Below the pieces are notes generated by a model that saw nothing but the letters and a program-made list of their open reading frames with translations, had not been told where the DNA came from and searched no databases. A program made the translations under genes and the position numbers. A DNA stretch of 64,000 nt, from the NCBI GenBank assembly GCA_964391865.1, contig CAYMNQ010000001.1, positions 124,001-188,000 of the forward strand. The letters are read 5' to 3'. This stretch comes from DASZQL01 sp964391865 (GTDB lineage Bacteria; Planctomycetota; Phycisphaerae; Phycisphaerales; UBA1924). This document shows positions 15,662-23,613 of this stretch, one piece after another. Numbering within the stretch: position 1 is the first letter of the stretch; every line of letters begins with the position of its first letter.

Positions 15662-16359
15662 CAGGCACCTCCCGAGTGCCGCGCTCGCCCACGAGGATTC
15701 GCGGGCCGGGCGCTGGAATCAGAGTCCGAATCATCCGTCCGATCGGCGTTCTGCGCCGAAGTTCCGAGTTCCTTGGCCAGCCGCTCGCGCGCCCGGAACA
15801 GGAGCACGCGCACGCCGACGTTCGTCCGCCCGAGCACGCGGGCGATATCGGGGATCCCGAGTTCCGCGCCGTAGCGCAGCCACAGGGCCGCCGACTGTTC
15901 CTCCGACAGCACGCGCTCCGCGACCGCCCAGGTGCGCCCGAGTTCCTCAAACCGCTGCGGCCGATCGGCGGCGGGCGCCGCTTCGCGCTCGCCGACGCTC
16001 GTGCCGCGCTCGCGCAGCGCGAGCCGGTAGTGATCGACCGCCAGCCGGTTGGCGATCGTGAACAGCCACGTCGAGAATCGGTACTGATTGCGGTACCGAG
16101 CGAGGCTCTGCCACGCGCGGAGAAACGTCTCCTGCGCCAGTTCTTCCGCGGTCTGCGCCGAGCGCGTCCGGCGGCGGAGGAACGCGACCAGCCTGCCTTC
16201 GAAGCGCTCGACCAGCTCGCCGAACGCGGCGCGTGCGCCACCCTGCGCGAGCGTCGCCAGTTCCTCGTTGGTGCGCGCCGTCAGTGACGGGCGCTCCGCG
16301 TGGACTGCCGAGGTTCGTGCAGGGGGCGGCATGCCGAGTTGGGCCGCGGCCGTGGGCAT
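15661..16359 (-). CDS. ECF-type RNA polymerase sigma factor
   Basis: A 232-residue sigma-70 family protein with region 2 (RAAFGELVERFEGRLVAFLR ... ELAQETFLRAWQSLARYR ... FSTWLFTIANRLAVDHYR) and region 4 (VAERVLSEEQSAALWLRYGA ... IPDIARVLGRTNVGVRVLLF). There is no region 1 or 3, as in group 4 sigma factors. The N- and C-terminal extensions are disordered. Both junctions are TGATG overlaps, with a secreted-protein gene upstream and a membrane protein downstream, giving a translationally coupled signalling triplet. The regulon is unknown. Confidence 0.93.
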   Translation of the reverse strand: MPTAAAQLGMPPPARTSAVHAERPSLTARTNEELATLAQGGARAAFGELVERFEGRLVAFLRRRTRSAQTAEELAQETFLRAWQSLARYRNQYRFSTWLFTIANRLAVDHYRLALRERGTSVGEREAAPAADRPQRFEELGRTWAVAERVLSEEQSAALWLRYGAELGIPDIARVLGRTNVGVRVLLFRARERLAKELGTSAQNADRTDDSDSDSSARPANPRGRARHSGGA

Positions 16360-17417
16360 CAGCGCGGGCTCTTCTCCTTCGGCGCCGCGGGCTGCGAGGG
16401 TTCGTCGTCCGCGTCTTCGTCTCCGTCTTCTTTCACGCCCGCCTTCACGCTCACGGAGTCTTCGTCCTTCTCGACGATTGACTCGATGTGCCGGAGGGCT
16501 TCCTTCACTTGCTCCGCGTCGGCGGCGAAGTCGACGCTGATCACACCGCCCTCGGTGCCGACCTTGATGTTGTTGGCCAGCTTCACCATCGGCTTGAGCA
16601 CCGGGTCGCTGCCGGCGGCCATCCGCCCGAGCGCGATCAGCCCCTGGATGACCTGCGCCGTGTCGGTCGCGTTCTGCAGCGTGCCCGCGTCGAGCCGCAG
16701 CGACCCGAACGCCTTGCCCGACAGTTCGCCCATCTCGACGCGAACGGACTGAGCGTCTTTCAGTACGCGGGCGGCTTCATCATCGTCATCCATGCCAGGG
16801 ATTTCGGATGCGGAGATGAACACCACGGACCCGGCGCGGGGCATCGCGTCACGCAGCGGCTTTGCCGGCTCTGCGACGCCCGCGCCCTCCATCGCCGTGA
16901 TGCCGTGCATCAGGCGCTCCATCGTGTGCGCCATGAGCAGCACGCGCCGATCCGGGTTGGTGTCGGGGCGCTGATAGATGAACCACTCGTCGTCCGCGTC
17001 CTCGCCGTCCTTGATGGAGTGGATCGTGCGGTTCTGCTCGGTGATTTTCTTGTAGTGGGGCGACAGCGCCGGCAGGGCGTTCACGGCTTCATCAAGGTCT
17101 TTCGTCGCGTTGATGATGATGATGCCCTGGTCTTCGTCGTCGCCCTGCCCGTAGATGGTGACGCCCTTCACCTCGTTGATGAGCGCGAGCACGAAGCGGC
17201 TTTCCATGCCGTCTTTTTCTTCCTGAATCTCGACGCGGATGTGATCAAGAATCTCCTTGCCAATCTGCGAGGCGTGCATCGCCTCGAAGTCCGCATGCAC
17301 GACCCAGGTGGCGTCGGGGGCGACCCACCTGGGCTCGATCGGCCCCGCGAGGGCGACCCCGGCGGCCGACACGAGGGCCGCACAAGACACAAACAAACGT
17401 GAAGTGAAAGTCCTCAT
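16359..17417 (-). CDS. Secreted protein of unknown function, first gene of a sigma-factor operon
   Basis: 352 residues with a clear signal peptide (MRTFTSRLFVSCAALVSAAG ... ALA). The mature region begins PIEPRWVAPDATWVVHADFEA, then GKEILDHIRVEI, VKGVTIYGQG, RVLLMAHTMERLMHGI, and ends in a strongly acidic/lysine tail. Such WVVHADFEA / VTIYG sequences occur in planctomycete proteins of unknown function found beside ECF sigma genes; that is recollection. I chose the ATG with GGAGAATGC ahead of it rather than the longer frame. Its stop shares a base with the sigma start (TGATG). It may be the sensor or target of the sigma system. Confidence 0.8.
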   Translation of the reverse strand: MRTFTSRLFVSCAALVSAAGVALAGPIEPRWVAPDATWVVHADFEAMHASQIGKEILDHIRVEIQEEKDGMESRFVLALINEVKGVTIYGQGDDEDQGIIIINATKDLDEAVNALPALSPHYKKITEQNRTIHSIKDGEDADDEWFIYQRPDTNPDRRVLLMAHTMERLMHGITAMEGAGVAEPAKPLRDAMPRAGSVVFISASEIPGMDDDDEAARVLKDAQSVRVEMGELSGKAFGSLRLDAGTLQNATDTAQVIQGLIALGRMAAGSDPVLKPMVKLANNIKVGTEGGVISVDFAADAEQVKEALRHIESIVEKDEDSVSVKAGVKEDGDEDADDEPSQPAAPKEKSPR

Positions 17418-17508
17418 GATGCATTCTCCGGGGGGCGACCGGGCAGGCCGCCACACCCTTTCAATACGGATTCTGATGCGGGGCGTTACCGAGTCCAGCA
17501 ACTGCCTA

Positions 17509-17514
17509 TAATTT
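17509..17514 (+). promoter_or_regulatory. -10 promoter element of tmRNA
   Basis: Perfect TATAAT 19 bases before the first base of mature tmRNA. The -35 is poor (TTACCG at 17488-17493, short spacer). Confidence 0.6.
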
Positions 17515-17533
17515 CCGTACTCTTTGACAAGCT

Positions 17534-17880
17534 GGGGCCGATCGGTTTCGACCGGACAGGGAAAGTGTGGCGTGGCGCGTCGCGGCGCACGCGGGCCGCG
17601 TTATCAAGCGTGCACCACTTCAATTGCCAACAGCAATTACGCTCTCGCTGCCTAATTAGTGCAGCATCGCTCCCCATCGACGCCCGATGGGTGGGGAACG
17701 AAAGCATCGGGCTGGTACCCCGCGCTGCGCACCGGTGCGCGGGGACAAGAAGCAATTCAGGTGATGGGCTCGAGCGGGGTCGCCGTTGAACCACGCCGGG
17801 TCGACATAACTCGACGGATACACGCGTAGAGGCGCCATACGGACTGCTCCGGGACGGGGGTTCGATTCCCCCCGGCTCCA
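17534..17880 (+). ncRNA. ssrA: Transfer-messenger RNA
   Basis: One-piece tmRNA of about 347 bases. The tRNA-like ends pair (GGGGCCG with CGGCTCC, then A), and the conserved 5' GATCGGTTTCGACC and 3' GGGGTTCGATTCCCCCC T-arm are present. The tag frame at 17626-17655 encodes ANSNYALAA before TAA: a short nine-residue tag with the usual protease-recognised YALAA end. It rescues stalled ribosomes with SmpB and tags the products for proteolysis. CCA is not encoded; a T-rich run (TTTTTCATTTTTC) follows directly and may terminate transcription. The 3' end of ssrA is a favoured integration site, and an hsdM fragment lies just downstream. Confidence 0.95.
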
Positions 17881-18022
17881 TTTTTCATTTTTCCGCACCG
17901 ATCTGAAAGGTGCTGCAAGTCCTTGTCAGGATCGCACTTATGGCGAGTGCCTGTTTGGGACGATTTCCTTCCATTCTGCTCCATGCCCCCTGGTTGAGCG
18001 CCATGCTGCGTCGCTCTTTGCG

Positions 18023-18412
18023 TCATTTTGCTGGCGACCTGCTCGAACAGGGAGTCAGGGATGGCGTTGGCGTCGTGGCGGCCTGAAACAGCGATCGAAT
18101 GAACTCCTTGGCTTGACGAGGATCAGGGCGGATGCAGGCACATATCGCGTCCATGAGCTTGCGCGGCGTGAAGTATTGCCCCGCACCCTTTTTGCCCTCG
18201 CTTGCCGCCTTTTCAAGCAGGTCTTCGTAGGCAGCAGCCTTGACATCAACGCCCAGCGTCGTCCATTCGACTTCGTCGATCAGGTTGATGATTGCCTTGA
18301 GGTTGACGGGCTTGGTGAAGCGCGACTGACCTTCTCGCTCAACCCCGTCCGGCCGCGGGTTCCGGGGTCTGTGGTTGGCCAAACGTCGTCCAGCGCGCCG
18401 ACGGTGTGACAT
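18023..18412 (-). pseudogene. Fragment of a type I restriction-modification N6-adenine methylase (HsdM)
   Basis: Residues ~36-95 of this frame (VNLKAIINLIDEVEW ... AYEDLLEKAASEGKKGAGQY, then FTPRKLMDAICACIRPDP) match the N-terminal part of HsdM-type methylases, including the GAGQYFTPR segment just before the SAM-binding core. The catalytic NPPF motif and the rest of the roughly 500-residue enzyme are missing, and both ends fuse to unrelated sequence. Around 18089 the adjacent frame reads VSGRHDANAIPDSLFEQVA, which resembles the C-terminus of a tyrosine recombinase. This would fit a decayed island integrated at ssrA, but the evidence for the recombinase is weak. Confidence 0.75.
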
Positions 18413-18520
18413 ATTGCCGAGGTTGAAGAGTAAGAAATGCCGCGCCGGGCTGGAGCACCATCGCGGCGGGAGATGAGGGCGCGTTGGTACGATCGGTTCG
18501 CCCGCTCCTTGTTCCGATCA

Positions 18521-20602
18521 TCACTGCTTTCTCGGCGCGAACTGAATCGCCGCCGCTTCGGCCTCGTGAGCTTTGGCGGCGGATTGGTCACCTCGCGCGC
18601 GGGCGAGTTGGGCGAGCGTGCTCCACGCTTCGCGGTTGCTCGGCGCGAGTTCCACCAACTTCAGCAATTCGCGCTCGGCGTCGGCAACGCGGTTCTCGCC
18701 AAGCAGCAGACCGATGAGATTCTCGCGCGCCGGGATCGCGTCGGGGCGGAGTTGCACCGCCCGCGTGAAGCGATCGATGGCGGCGGCGCTGTCGCCCGCG
18801 TTCGCTGCCGCCACGCCCGCCGCGAAGGCAAGGTCGGCGGAGTCGGGGAGGTGCGTGAGCCCGTGATCGAACGCCGCGAGTGCCTCGCTGAACCGTTGCT
18901 GCGACGCGAGCAGCAGCCCAAGGCTCATGTGCGGGCGCAGCTCGCGCGGCGCGAGGTGCGCCGCTTCGCGGAACAGGCCTAGCGCCTCGGCCGGGCGCTG
19001 GCGTTGAGCGTAGAACTCGGCGAGATCGGCACGGACCGTCGGATCGCGGGGGAAGTCGATGAGCGATTGCTTCATGCGGCGTTCGAAGTCATCCGGCTGG
19101 CCGAGGGCGAGGGAGAGGTAGGCTTGGCGGACGTTGATCTCGGGCTGAGGGAAAAGCGCGTAGTGTTCGACGCGGGTGAGTGATGAGTTCGCGATGTGCA
19201 TGATCGCCAGCTGAGGCTTCTCGATCGCACTCGGATCAAAGTCGGCGCGCAGCATGTTGTCGCGGCTCGATGCGCTCTGGTCATAGGCGTTCTCGCCGAT
19301 GCTCTGATTGATCTGGATGTACGCGCTGTGCACTGTGAGCGCCGCGATCGCAATAACAACCCCAAGCAGGCCCAATCCACCCGCGACGAGCCTGCCGCGC
19401 CGCTTAAGCGCGACGCCGTGCATGGTCATGTTGGGAGTGCCGAGCATGGCGATGGCTCGCTCGCCAAGATAGGCAACGATCGCGGCGATGCCGAGCGTGA
19501 GCAGGAACGGCACCAATCCGTACAGCCCTCGGTAGACGAAGAACGCCGTGGCGAAGAGGACGCCGAGCAGCATTTCCTGCTGCCAGCGATAATCCCCCCA
19601 CTTCGTCCGCGCCGCCGCAACCCGCGGCTTCTCCGCGTTCCTTCCCTTGCCCCGCGCCGCCGCCGGCAGTCCGCCAAAGCCGAAGTACAGCGCCTCGTTC
19701 GGGCACACGCTCACGCAGTCCATGCACTTCATGCACCCCGGGTCGACGACCATGCCGAAGTCGCGCACTTCTTCGTGCACGCGCACATTGCTGGTGCATA
19801 CGGCTGTGCAGTGCCCGCACCCCTCGCACGCGTCGGTCACGCGGATGCGCCCCGGCGCGAACTTGTCGGCGATGGCGAACGCGGCGCCGTACGGACAGCC
19901 GTAGGTGCAGAACCCCTTCGCGCCGAGGAAGTAGATCACCGCGAAGCCCGCGACGAACAGCGTAAACAGGCTGACGCCCAGCCCCGGGAACGTCTTCCAG
20001 AAATCTTCAGTGACGAGGTGCAACTGCACATCGGGGAAGACGAGCGGGTGCTCCCACGCGGCACTGATCGCTTCGCTCATGCTCGCGCCGGTCCGCTGCT
20101 TCTCGTACAGCTGCTGCACGAACAACCCCGCGCGGTACACGCCGGGCCACACGAACATATAGAGGAACGCCAGCAGCGGCACCCACAGCAGCAGCTTGCT
20201 CTTCATCGGCTTCGGGCGGATGCCGATCTTTCCCAGCAGCCACGAGCACAGGTCCTGCAGCGCGACGATGTGGCAGCCCCAGCCGCAAAAGAACCGCCCG
20301 AAGATTGCGGTGGCAACGATCGCGAGCAGGAAGAACACCGCGCCGGTGTTGATGATGTTGTTTTTGACCGCCTCCATCCCCTCGCTCGGCTCCAGCGGCG
20401 AGATGGTGCTGCCCGTGCTCAGATAGTGCGCGACGTGCGCGGCGAAGAGCATGTGCAGCCCGATCAGCACGCCGGCGCGCCAGCGCGACGCCCGGCTCGG
20501 CTTGATCTTCGGCTTCAGCGCGCCGGGGAGCACCGTCAGCGATAGCGTTGTCGGCTCTCCGCCGCGACTCCCCGTGCACTTCTCCAGCCCGCCGATCTCC
20601 AC
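18521..20602 (-). CDS. Membrane-bound 4Fe-4S protein (NapH/NosR/CcoG-like) fused to C-terminal TPR domain
   Basis: 693 residues, GTG start. The N-terminal half has about five membrane helices with the cluster-like motifs FCGWGCH and FCTYGCPYG. These are followed by two ferredoxin motifs (CEGCGHCTAVC and CMKCMDCVSVCP), the layout of NapH/NosR/CcoG-type electron-transfer proteins. Two further helices lead to a periplasmic C-terminal half of five or so tetratricopeptide units (RADLAEFYAQRQRPAEALGL; LGLLLASQQRFSEALAAF; ARENLIGLLLGENRVADAER). It probably moves electrons from the quinol pool to a periplasmic partner held by the TPRs. No reductase gene is adjacent, so the acceptor is unknown. The gene is apparently monocistronic. 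Confidence 0.88.
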   Translation of the reverse strand: MEIGGLEKCTGSRGGEPTTLSLTVLPGALKPKIKPSRASRWRAGVLIGLHMLFAAHVAHYLSTGSTISPLEPSEGMEAVKNNIINTGAVFFLLAIVATAIFGRFFCGWGCHIVALQDLCSWLLGKIGIRPKPMKSKLLLWVPLLAFLYMFVWPGVYRAGLFVQQLYEKQRTGASMSEAISAAWEHPLVFPDVQLHLVTEDFWKTFPGLGVSLFTLFVAGFAVIYFLGAKGFCTYGCPYGAAFAIADKFAPGRIRVTDACEGCGHCTAVCTSNVRVHEEVRDFGMVVDPGCMKCMDCVSVCPNEALYFGFGGLPAAARGKGRNAEKPRVAAARTKWGDYRWQQEMLLGVLFATAFFVYRGLYGLVPFLLTLGIAAIVAYLGERAIAMLGTPNMTMHGVALKRRGRLVAGGLGLLGVVIAIAALTVHSAYIQINQSIGENAYDQSASSRDNMLRADFDPSAIEKPQLAIMHIANSSLTRVEHYALFPQPEINVRQAYLSLALGQPDDFERRMKQSLIDFPRDPTVRADLAEFYAQRQRPAEALGLFREAAHLAPRELRPHMSLGLLLASQQRFSEALAAFDHGLTHLPDSADLAFAAGVAAANAGDSAAAIDRFTRAVQLRPDAIPARENLIGLLLGENRVADAERELLKLVELAPSNREAWSTLAQLARARGDQSAAKAHEAEAAAIQFAPRKQ

Positions 20603-20767
20603 GCGCCGACCTCCGTGTCCGCGATAGCGTAGGCGCGGCGGCGCGGAATCACCAACAAGCGGGAGTCATAGCATGGGTGGCACGCACACGCCGCGCCGTG
20701 TGCGTGCTCCGCGCGCCGATGTACCACGCGGGGCACCGCCAAAGCCCCATACCTCGGCACACATGTC

Positions 20768-21964
20768 TTACTCAGCCTTCTCCCTCTTCGGGAACACGAT
20801 CGACAGAATCGTCGCCAGAGTCAGCGTCGCCACCACCGCGATCAGCGACACCGTCGTATCGATCTTGATCGATTTCTGCGCCTCCGCCTCCAGCCCGATG
20901 AACCCGGCGAGATCGCCCAGATACGGCGGCACGGCGAGCAACAGCAGCTTCACGCCCACGAACGCCAGAATCAGGATCAGCGCCGGCTTCAGGTAGTGGA
21001 ACTTCGCGATCAGCGCCGCCAGGCAGAAGTACAGCGCCCGCAGCCCGAGGATCGCGAAGATGTTGCTGGTGAAGACGATGAATGGATCGGGCGTGATCGC
21101 GAAGATCGCCGGGATCGAGTCCACCGCGAAGACCAGGTCCGTGATCTCCACCATGATCAGCGCGAGGAACAGCGGCGTGATCGCCCGAGCGCCGAGCGTG
21201 CCGGGCGGCGCCGGGTCCTGGCGCGGCTTGCCCGTCTTCGGGTCGGGCGAGTACGTCGGAGCAACCGTCCGGCGGGTGAAGAACTTCTGCCCGTCATAGA
21301 ACGTTGTCACCCGGTAGAACTTCTGCACCAGCTTGACGATCGGGTTCCGGCTCGGGTCGCTCTCGCTCTTGATGATCGCCATCTTCAGCGCCGTCAGGAT
21401 CAGGAATGCGCCGAAGATAATGAGCACCCAGGTATAGCGCATCACGAGTTCCGCGCCGAGGAAGATCATCCCGCCGCGCATGATGAGCGCGCCGACGATG
21501 CCCCAGAACAGCACGCGGTGCTGGTACTTCGCGGGAATGGCAAAGAAGCCGAAGATCATCGCGATGACGAAGATGTTGTCCATCGCCAGCGACTTCTCGA
21601 CGACGTAGCCCGTGAGGTACTGCTTCGCCGCTTCGAGCCCCCGCACCTCTCCCAGAATGATGGTCGGCGCCGCGGCATCCGTCGCCGCCGCCGGGTTGTA
21701 CATGGGCGTTTCGAGCCCCAGCCCGAGCCAGTGTTTCTCGTAGCCGTAGTAAACGAACGCCGTGAACGACAACCCGCACGTCAGCCAGATCACCGACCAG
21801 GTGATCGACTCCTTCATCGACACTTCGTGCGCCTCGCGGTGGAACACGCCCAGGTCGAGCGCGAGGCAGAAGAGCACCAGCCCGATGAAACCAACGTACG
21901 CCCACACCTTCATGTTGGCGGGTTGAGCGGCGGCCTCGCTGGCGAGGAGCAACAGGTCGGTCAT
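20768..21964 (-). CDS. TerC family integral membrane protein
   Basis: A 398-residue polytopic protein. It has an N-terminal LDLGVFHREAHEVSMKESI with the family's acidic helix, a second conserved VVEKSLAMDNIFVIAMIFGF, and ITPLFLALIMVEITDLVFAV with the paired DLVFAVDSIPA motif, whose Asp residues are thought to bind metal. TerC/Alx proteins act in manganese or other cation export and in metalation of exported enzymes. A Pro-rich insert (residues ~225-250) lengthens the central loop. I looked for a Mn-sensing yybP-ykoY riboswitch in the 170-base leader and did not recognise one. It is divergent from the beta-CASP gene. Confidence 0.92.
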   Translation of the reverse strand: MTDLLLLASEAAAQPANMKVWAYVGFIGLVLFCLALDLGVFHREAHEVSMKESITWSVIWLTCGLSFTAFVYYGYEKHWLGLGLETPMYNPAAATDAAAPTIILGEVRGLEAAKQYLTGYVVEKSLAMDNIFVIAMIFGFFAIPAKYQHRVLFWGIVGALIMRGGMIFLGAELVMRYTWVLIIFGAFLILTALKMAIIKSESDPSRNPIVKLVQKFYRVTTFYDGQKFFTRRTVAPTYSPDPKTGKPRQDPAPPGTLGARAITPLFLALIMVEITDLVFAVDSIPAIFAITPDPFIVFTSNIFAILGLRALYFCLAALIAKFHYLKPALILILAFVGVKLLLLAVPPYLGDLAGFIGLEAEAQKSIKIDTTVSLIAVVATLTLATILSIVFPKREKAE

Positions 21965-22133
21965 CGGTGTGAACTCCGGTCATTCGGCACGAAGCGATCG
22001 CGCCGAGCAGCGTCTCGAATACGGGTCGAGAGTTTATTGCCGCACGCTCACACGGTGGGCCCGTTTCGGGCTGGCCGTCCTCGAATGTCCCGCACGGGAC
22101 ACGTCATCACGCCCAGCGGTACCATCGGCGCGC

Positions 22134-23525
22134 ATGACGCTGACCTTTCTCGGTGCCGCGGGTGAAGTGACGGGCTCGTGTTACCTGATCGAGACGCGCG
22201 ATGCGCGCCTGCTCATCGACTGCGGGCTGCATCAGGGCGGCCCGAACGCCGAAGCGCGCAACTGGCGCCCGCTCCCCTTCGATCCTGCGTCCCTCTCCGC
22301 CGTACTCGTGACGCACGCGCACATCGATCACACCGGCCGACTGCCGCTGCTGGCGAAGCACGGCTTCGACGGGCCGATCTGGTCCACCCTCGGCACGCGC
22401 GACCTCGCGAACATCCTTCTGAAGGACGCCGCGCACCTTCAGGAGATGGACGCCGAGCGCCGCTGCCGACACCGCGCGCGGGTCGGGCGGCAGGCGTGCG
22501 CCCCGCTCTACACGCAGTCCGACGCCGCCCGCTCGCTCGCCGCCTTCCGGCTGCTGCCCCTCGGCACGCCGAGCGAGATCGCGCCGGGCATCACCGCGCG
22601 GCTCGTCGACGCCGGGCACATCCTCGGTTCCGCGAGCGTCGAACTCACTGTCCACGACGGTGCGCGCACGCGCACCGTCGCCTTCTCGGGCGATCTCGGG
22701 CCTGACGGCGCGCCGATGCTCCACGACCCCACGCACCTGAGCCGCGCCGACCTCGTGGTCATGGAGTCCACCTACGGCGACCGCGATCACCGCCCGCTCA
22801 AGGAAACGGTGGCGGAGTTCGCCGCCATCCTGCGCGAAGCGATCGATGCCCGCGCGAAGGTGCTCATCCCCGCCTTCGCCATCGGGCGCACGCAGCAGCT
22901 TCTCTATCACCTGCGCGAACTGCGCGAGAGCGGCGCGCTCCCCGCGATCCCCGTCTACGTCGACAGCCCGATGGCCCACGACGCCACCGAGCTCTACGAA
23001 CGGCACCAGAAGTCCTTCGACGATTCCTCGCTCCGCATCACCGCGCGCGGACACTCGCCCATCGACTTCCCCGACCTGCACTTCGCGGAAACCAGCGAGC
23101 AGTCCCGCGCCCTGAACGACCGCCGCGGCCCGCTCATTATCATCGCCGCCAGCGGCATGTGTACCGGCGGGCGCATCGTCCACCACCTCCGCCACTCGCT
23201 GGGCCGCCCCGAGACGCACGTCGTCATTGTGGGCTTCCAGTCCGAAGGCTCGCTCGGCCGCCGGCTCGTGAACCGCGAGCCGCGCGTGCGCATCATGGGC
23301 GAAGAGATCGACGTGAAAGCCCGCATCCACACGCTCGGCGGCTTCTCCGCCCACGCAGGACGCAGCGAACTCATCCACTGGGCGTCTCATTTCAAGGATG
23401 GAAAGCCGCGATTCTGTCTCACTCACGGCGAGCAGGCCCCGCGCCGGGCTCTGGCGACAGCGCTGAGGGATGCGTTCGCATTCGACATCGTGCTACCCGA
23501 ATACCACAACTCTGTGGAAATCTAA
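22134..23525 (+). CDS. Beta-CASP metallo-beta-lactamase fold ribonuclease (CPSF73/YsgI-like)
   Basis: 463 residues. The N-terminal MBL core contains LVTHAHIDHTGRLP (HxHxDH zinc ligands), DAGHILGSASVEL and FSGDLGP. The beta-CASP domain contains ESTYGDR, IPAFAIGRTQQLLYHL, VYVDSPMA and IIIAASGMCTGGR, and the C-terminus has the LGGFSAHAGRSEL motif. This is the bacterial 'RNA specificity domain' hydrolase, a zinc-dependent endo- and possibly exoribonuclease. I start at the ATG of MTLTFLGAAGEVTGS, because the fold begins at once; the longer frame upstream reads through the divergent promoter region. Confidence 0.94.
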   Translation: MTLTFLGAAGEVTGSCYLIETRDARLLIDCGLHQGGPNAEARNWRPLPFDPASLSAVLVTHAHIDHTGRLPLLAKHGFDGPIWSTLGTRDLANILLKDAAHLQEMDAERRCRHRARVGRQACAPLYTQSDAARSLAAFRLLPLGTPSEIAPGITARLVDAGHILGSASVELTVHDGARTRTVAFSGDLGPDGAPMLHDPTHLSRADLVVMESTYGDRDHRPLKETVAEFAAILREAIDARAKVLIPAFAIGRTQQLLYHLRELRESGALPAIPVYVDSPMAHDATELYERHQKSFDDSSLRITARGHSPIDFPDLHFAETSEQSRALNDRRGPLIIIAASGMCTGGRIVHHLRHSLGRPETHVVIVGFQSEGSLGRRLVNREPRVRIMGEEIDVKARIHTLGGFSAHAGRSELIHWASHFKDGKPRFCLTHGEQAPRRALATALRDAFAFDIVLPEYHNSVEI

Positions 23526-23539
23526 TAGGCAGCCGGGCA

Positions 23540-23567
23540 TTGACACGCCGATGTGATGCTCCATAGT
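23540..23567 (+). promoter_or_regulatory. Sigma70-type promoter of the HWE kinase operon
   Basis: TTGACA (23540-23545) and CATAGT (23562-23567) with a 16-base spacer, 46 bases before the kinase ATG. Confidence 0.5.
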
Positions 23568-23613
23568 CTTGAAGAGTCAGATCCGAGCGTTCTCGTGCTC
23601 AGGAGTATGACCG

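Noticed and set aside
21965..22133. yybP-ykoY manganese riboswitch upstream of the terC gene
   Set aside because: The class-specific GGGGAGUA-type motifs are not present in the leader on either strand.
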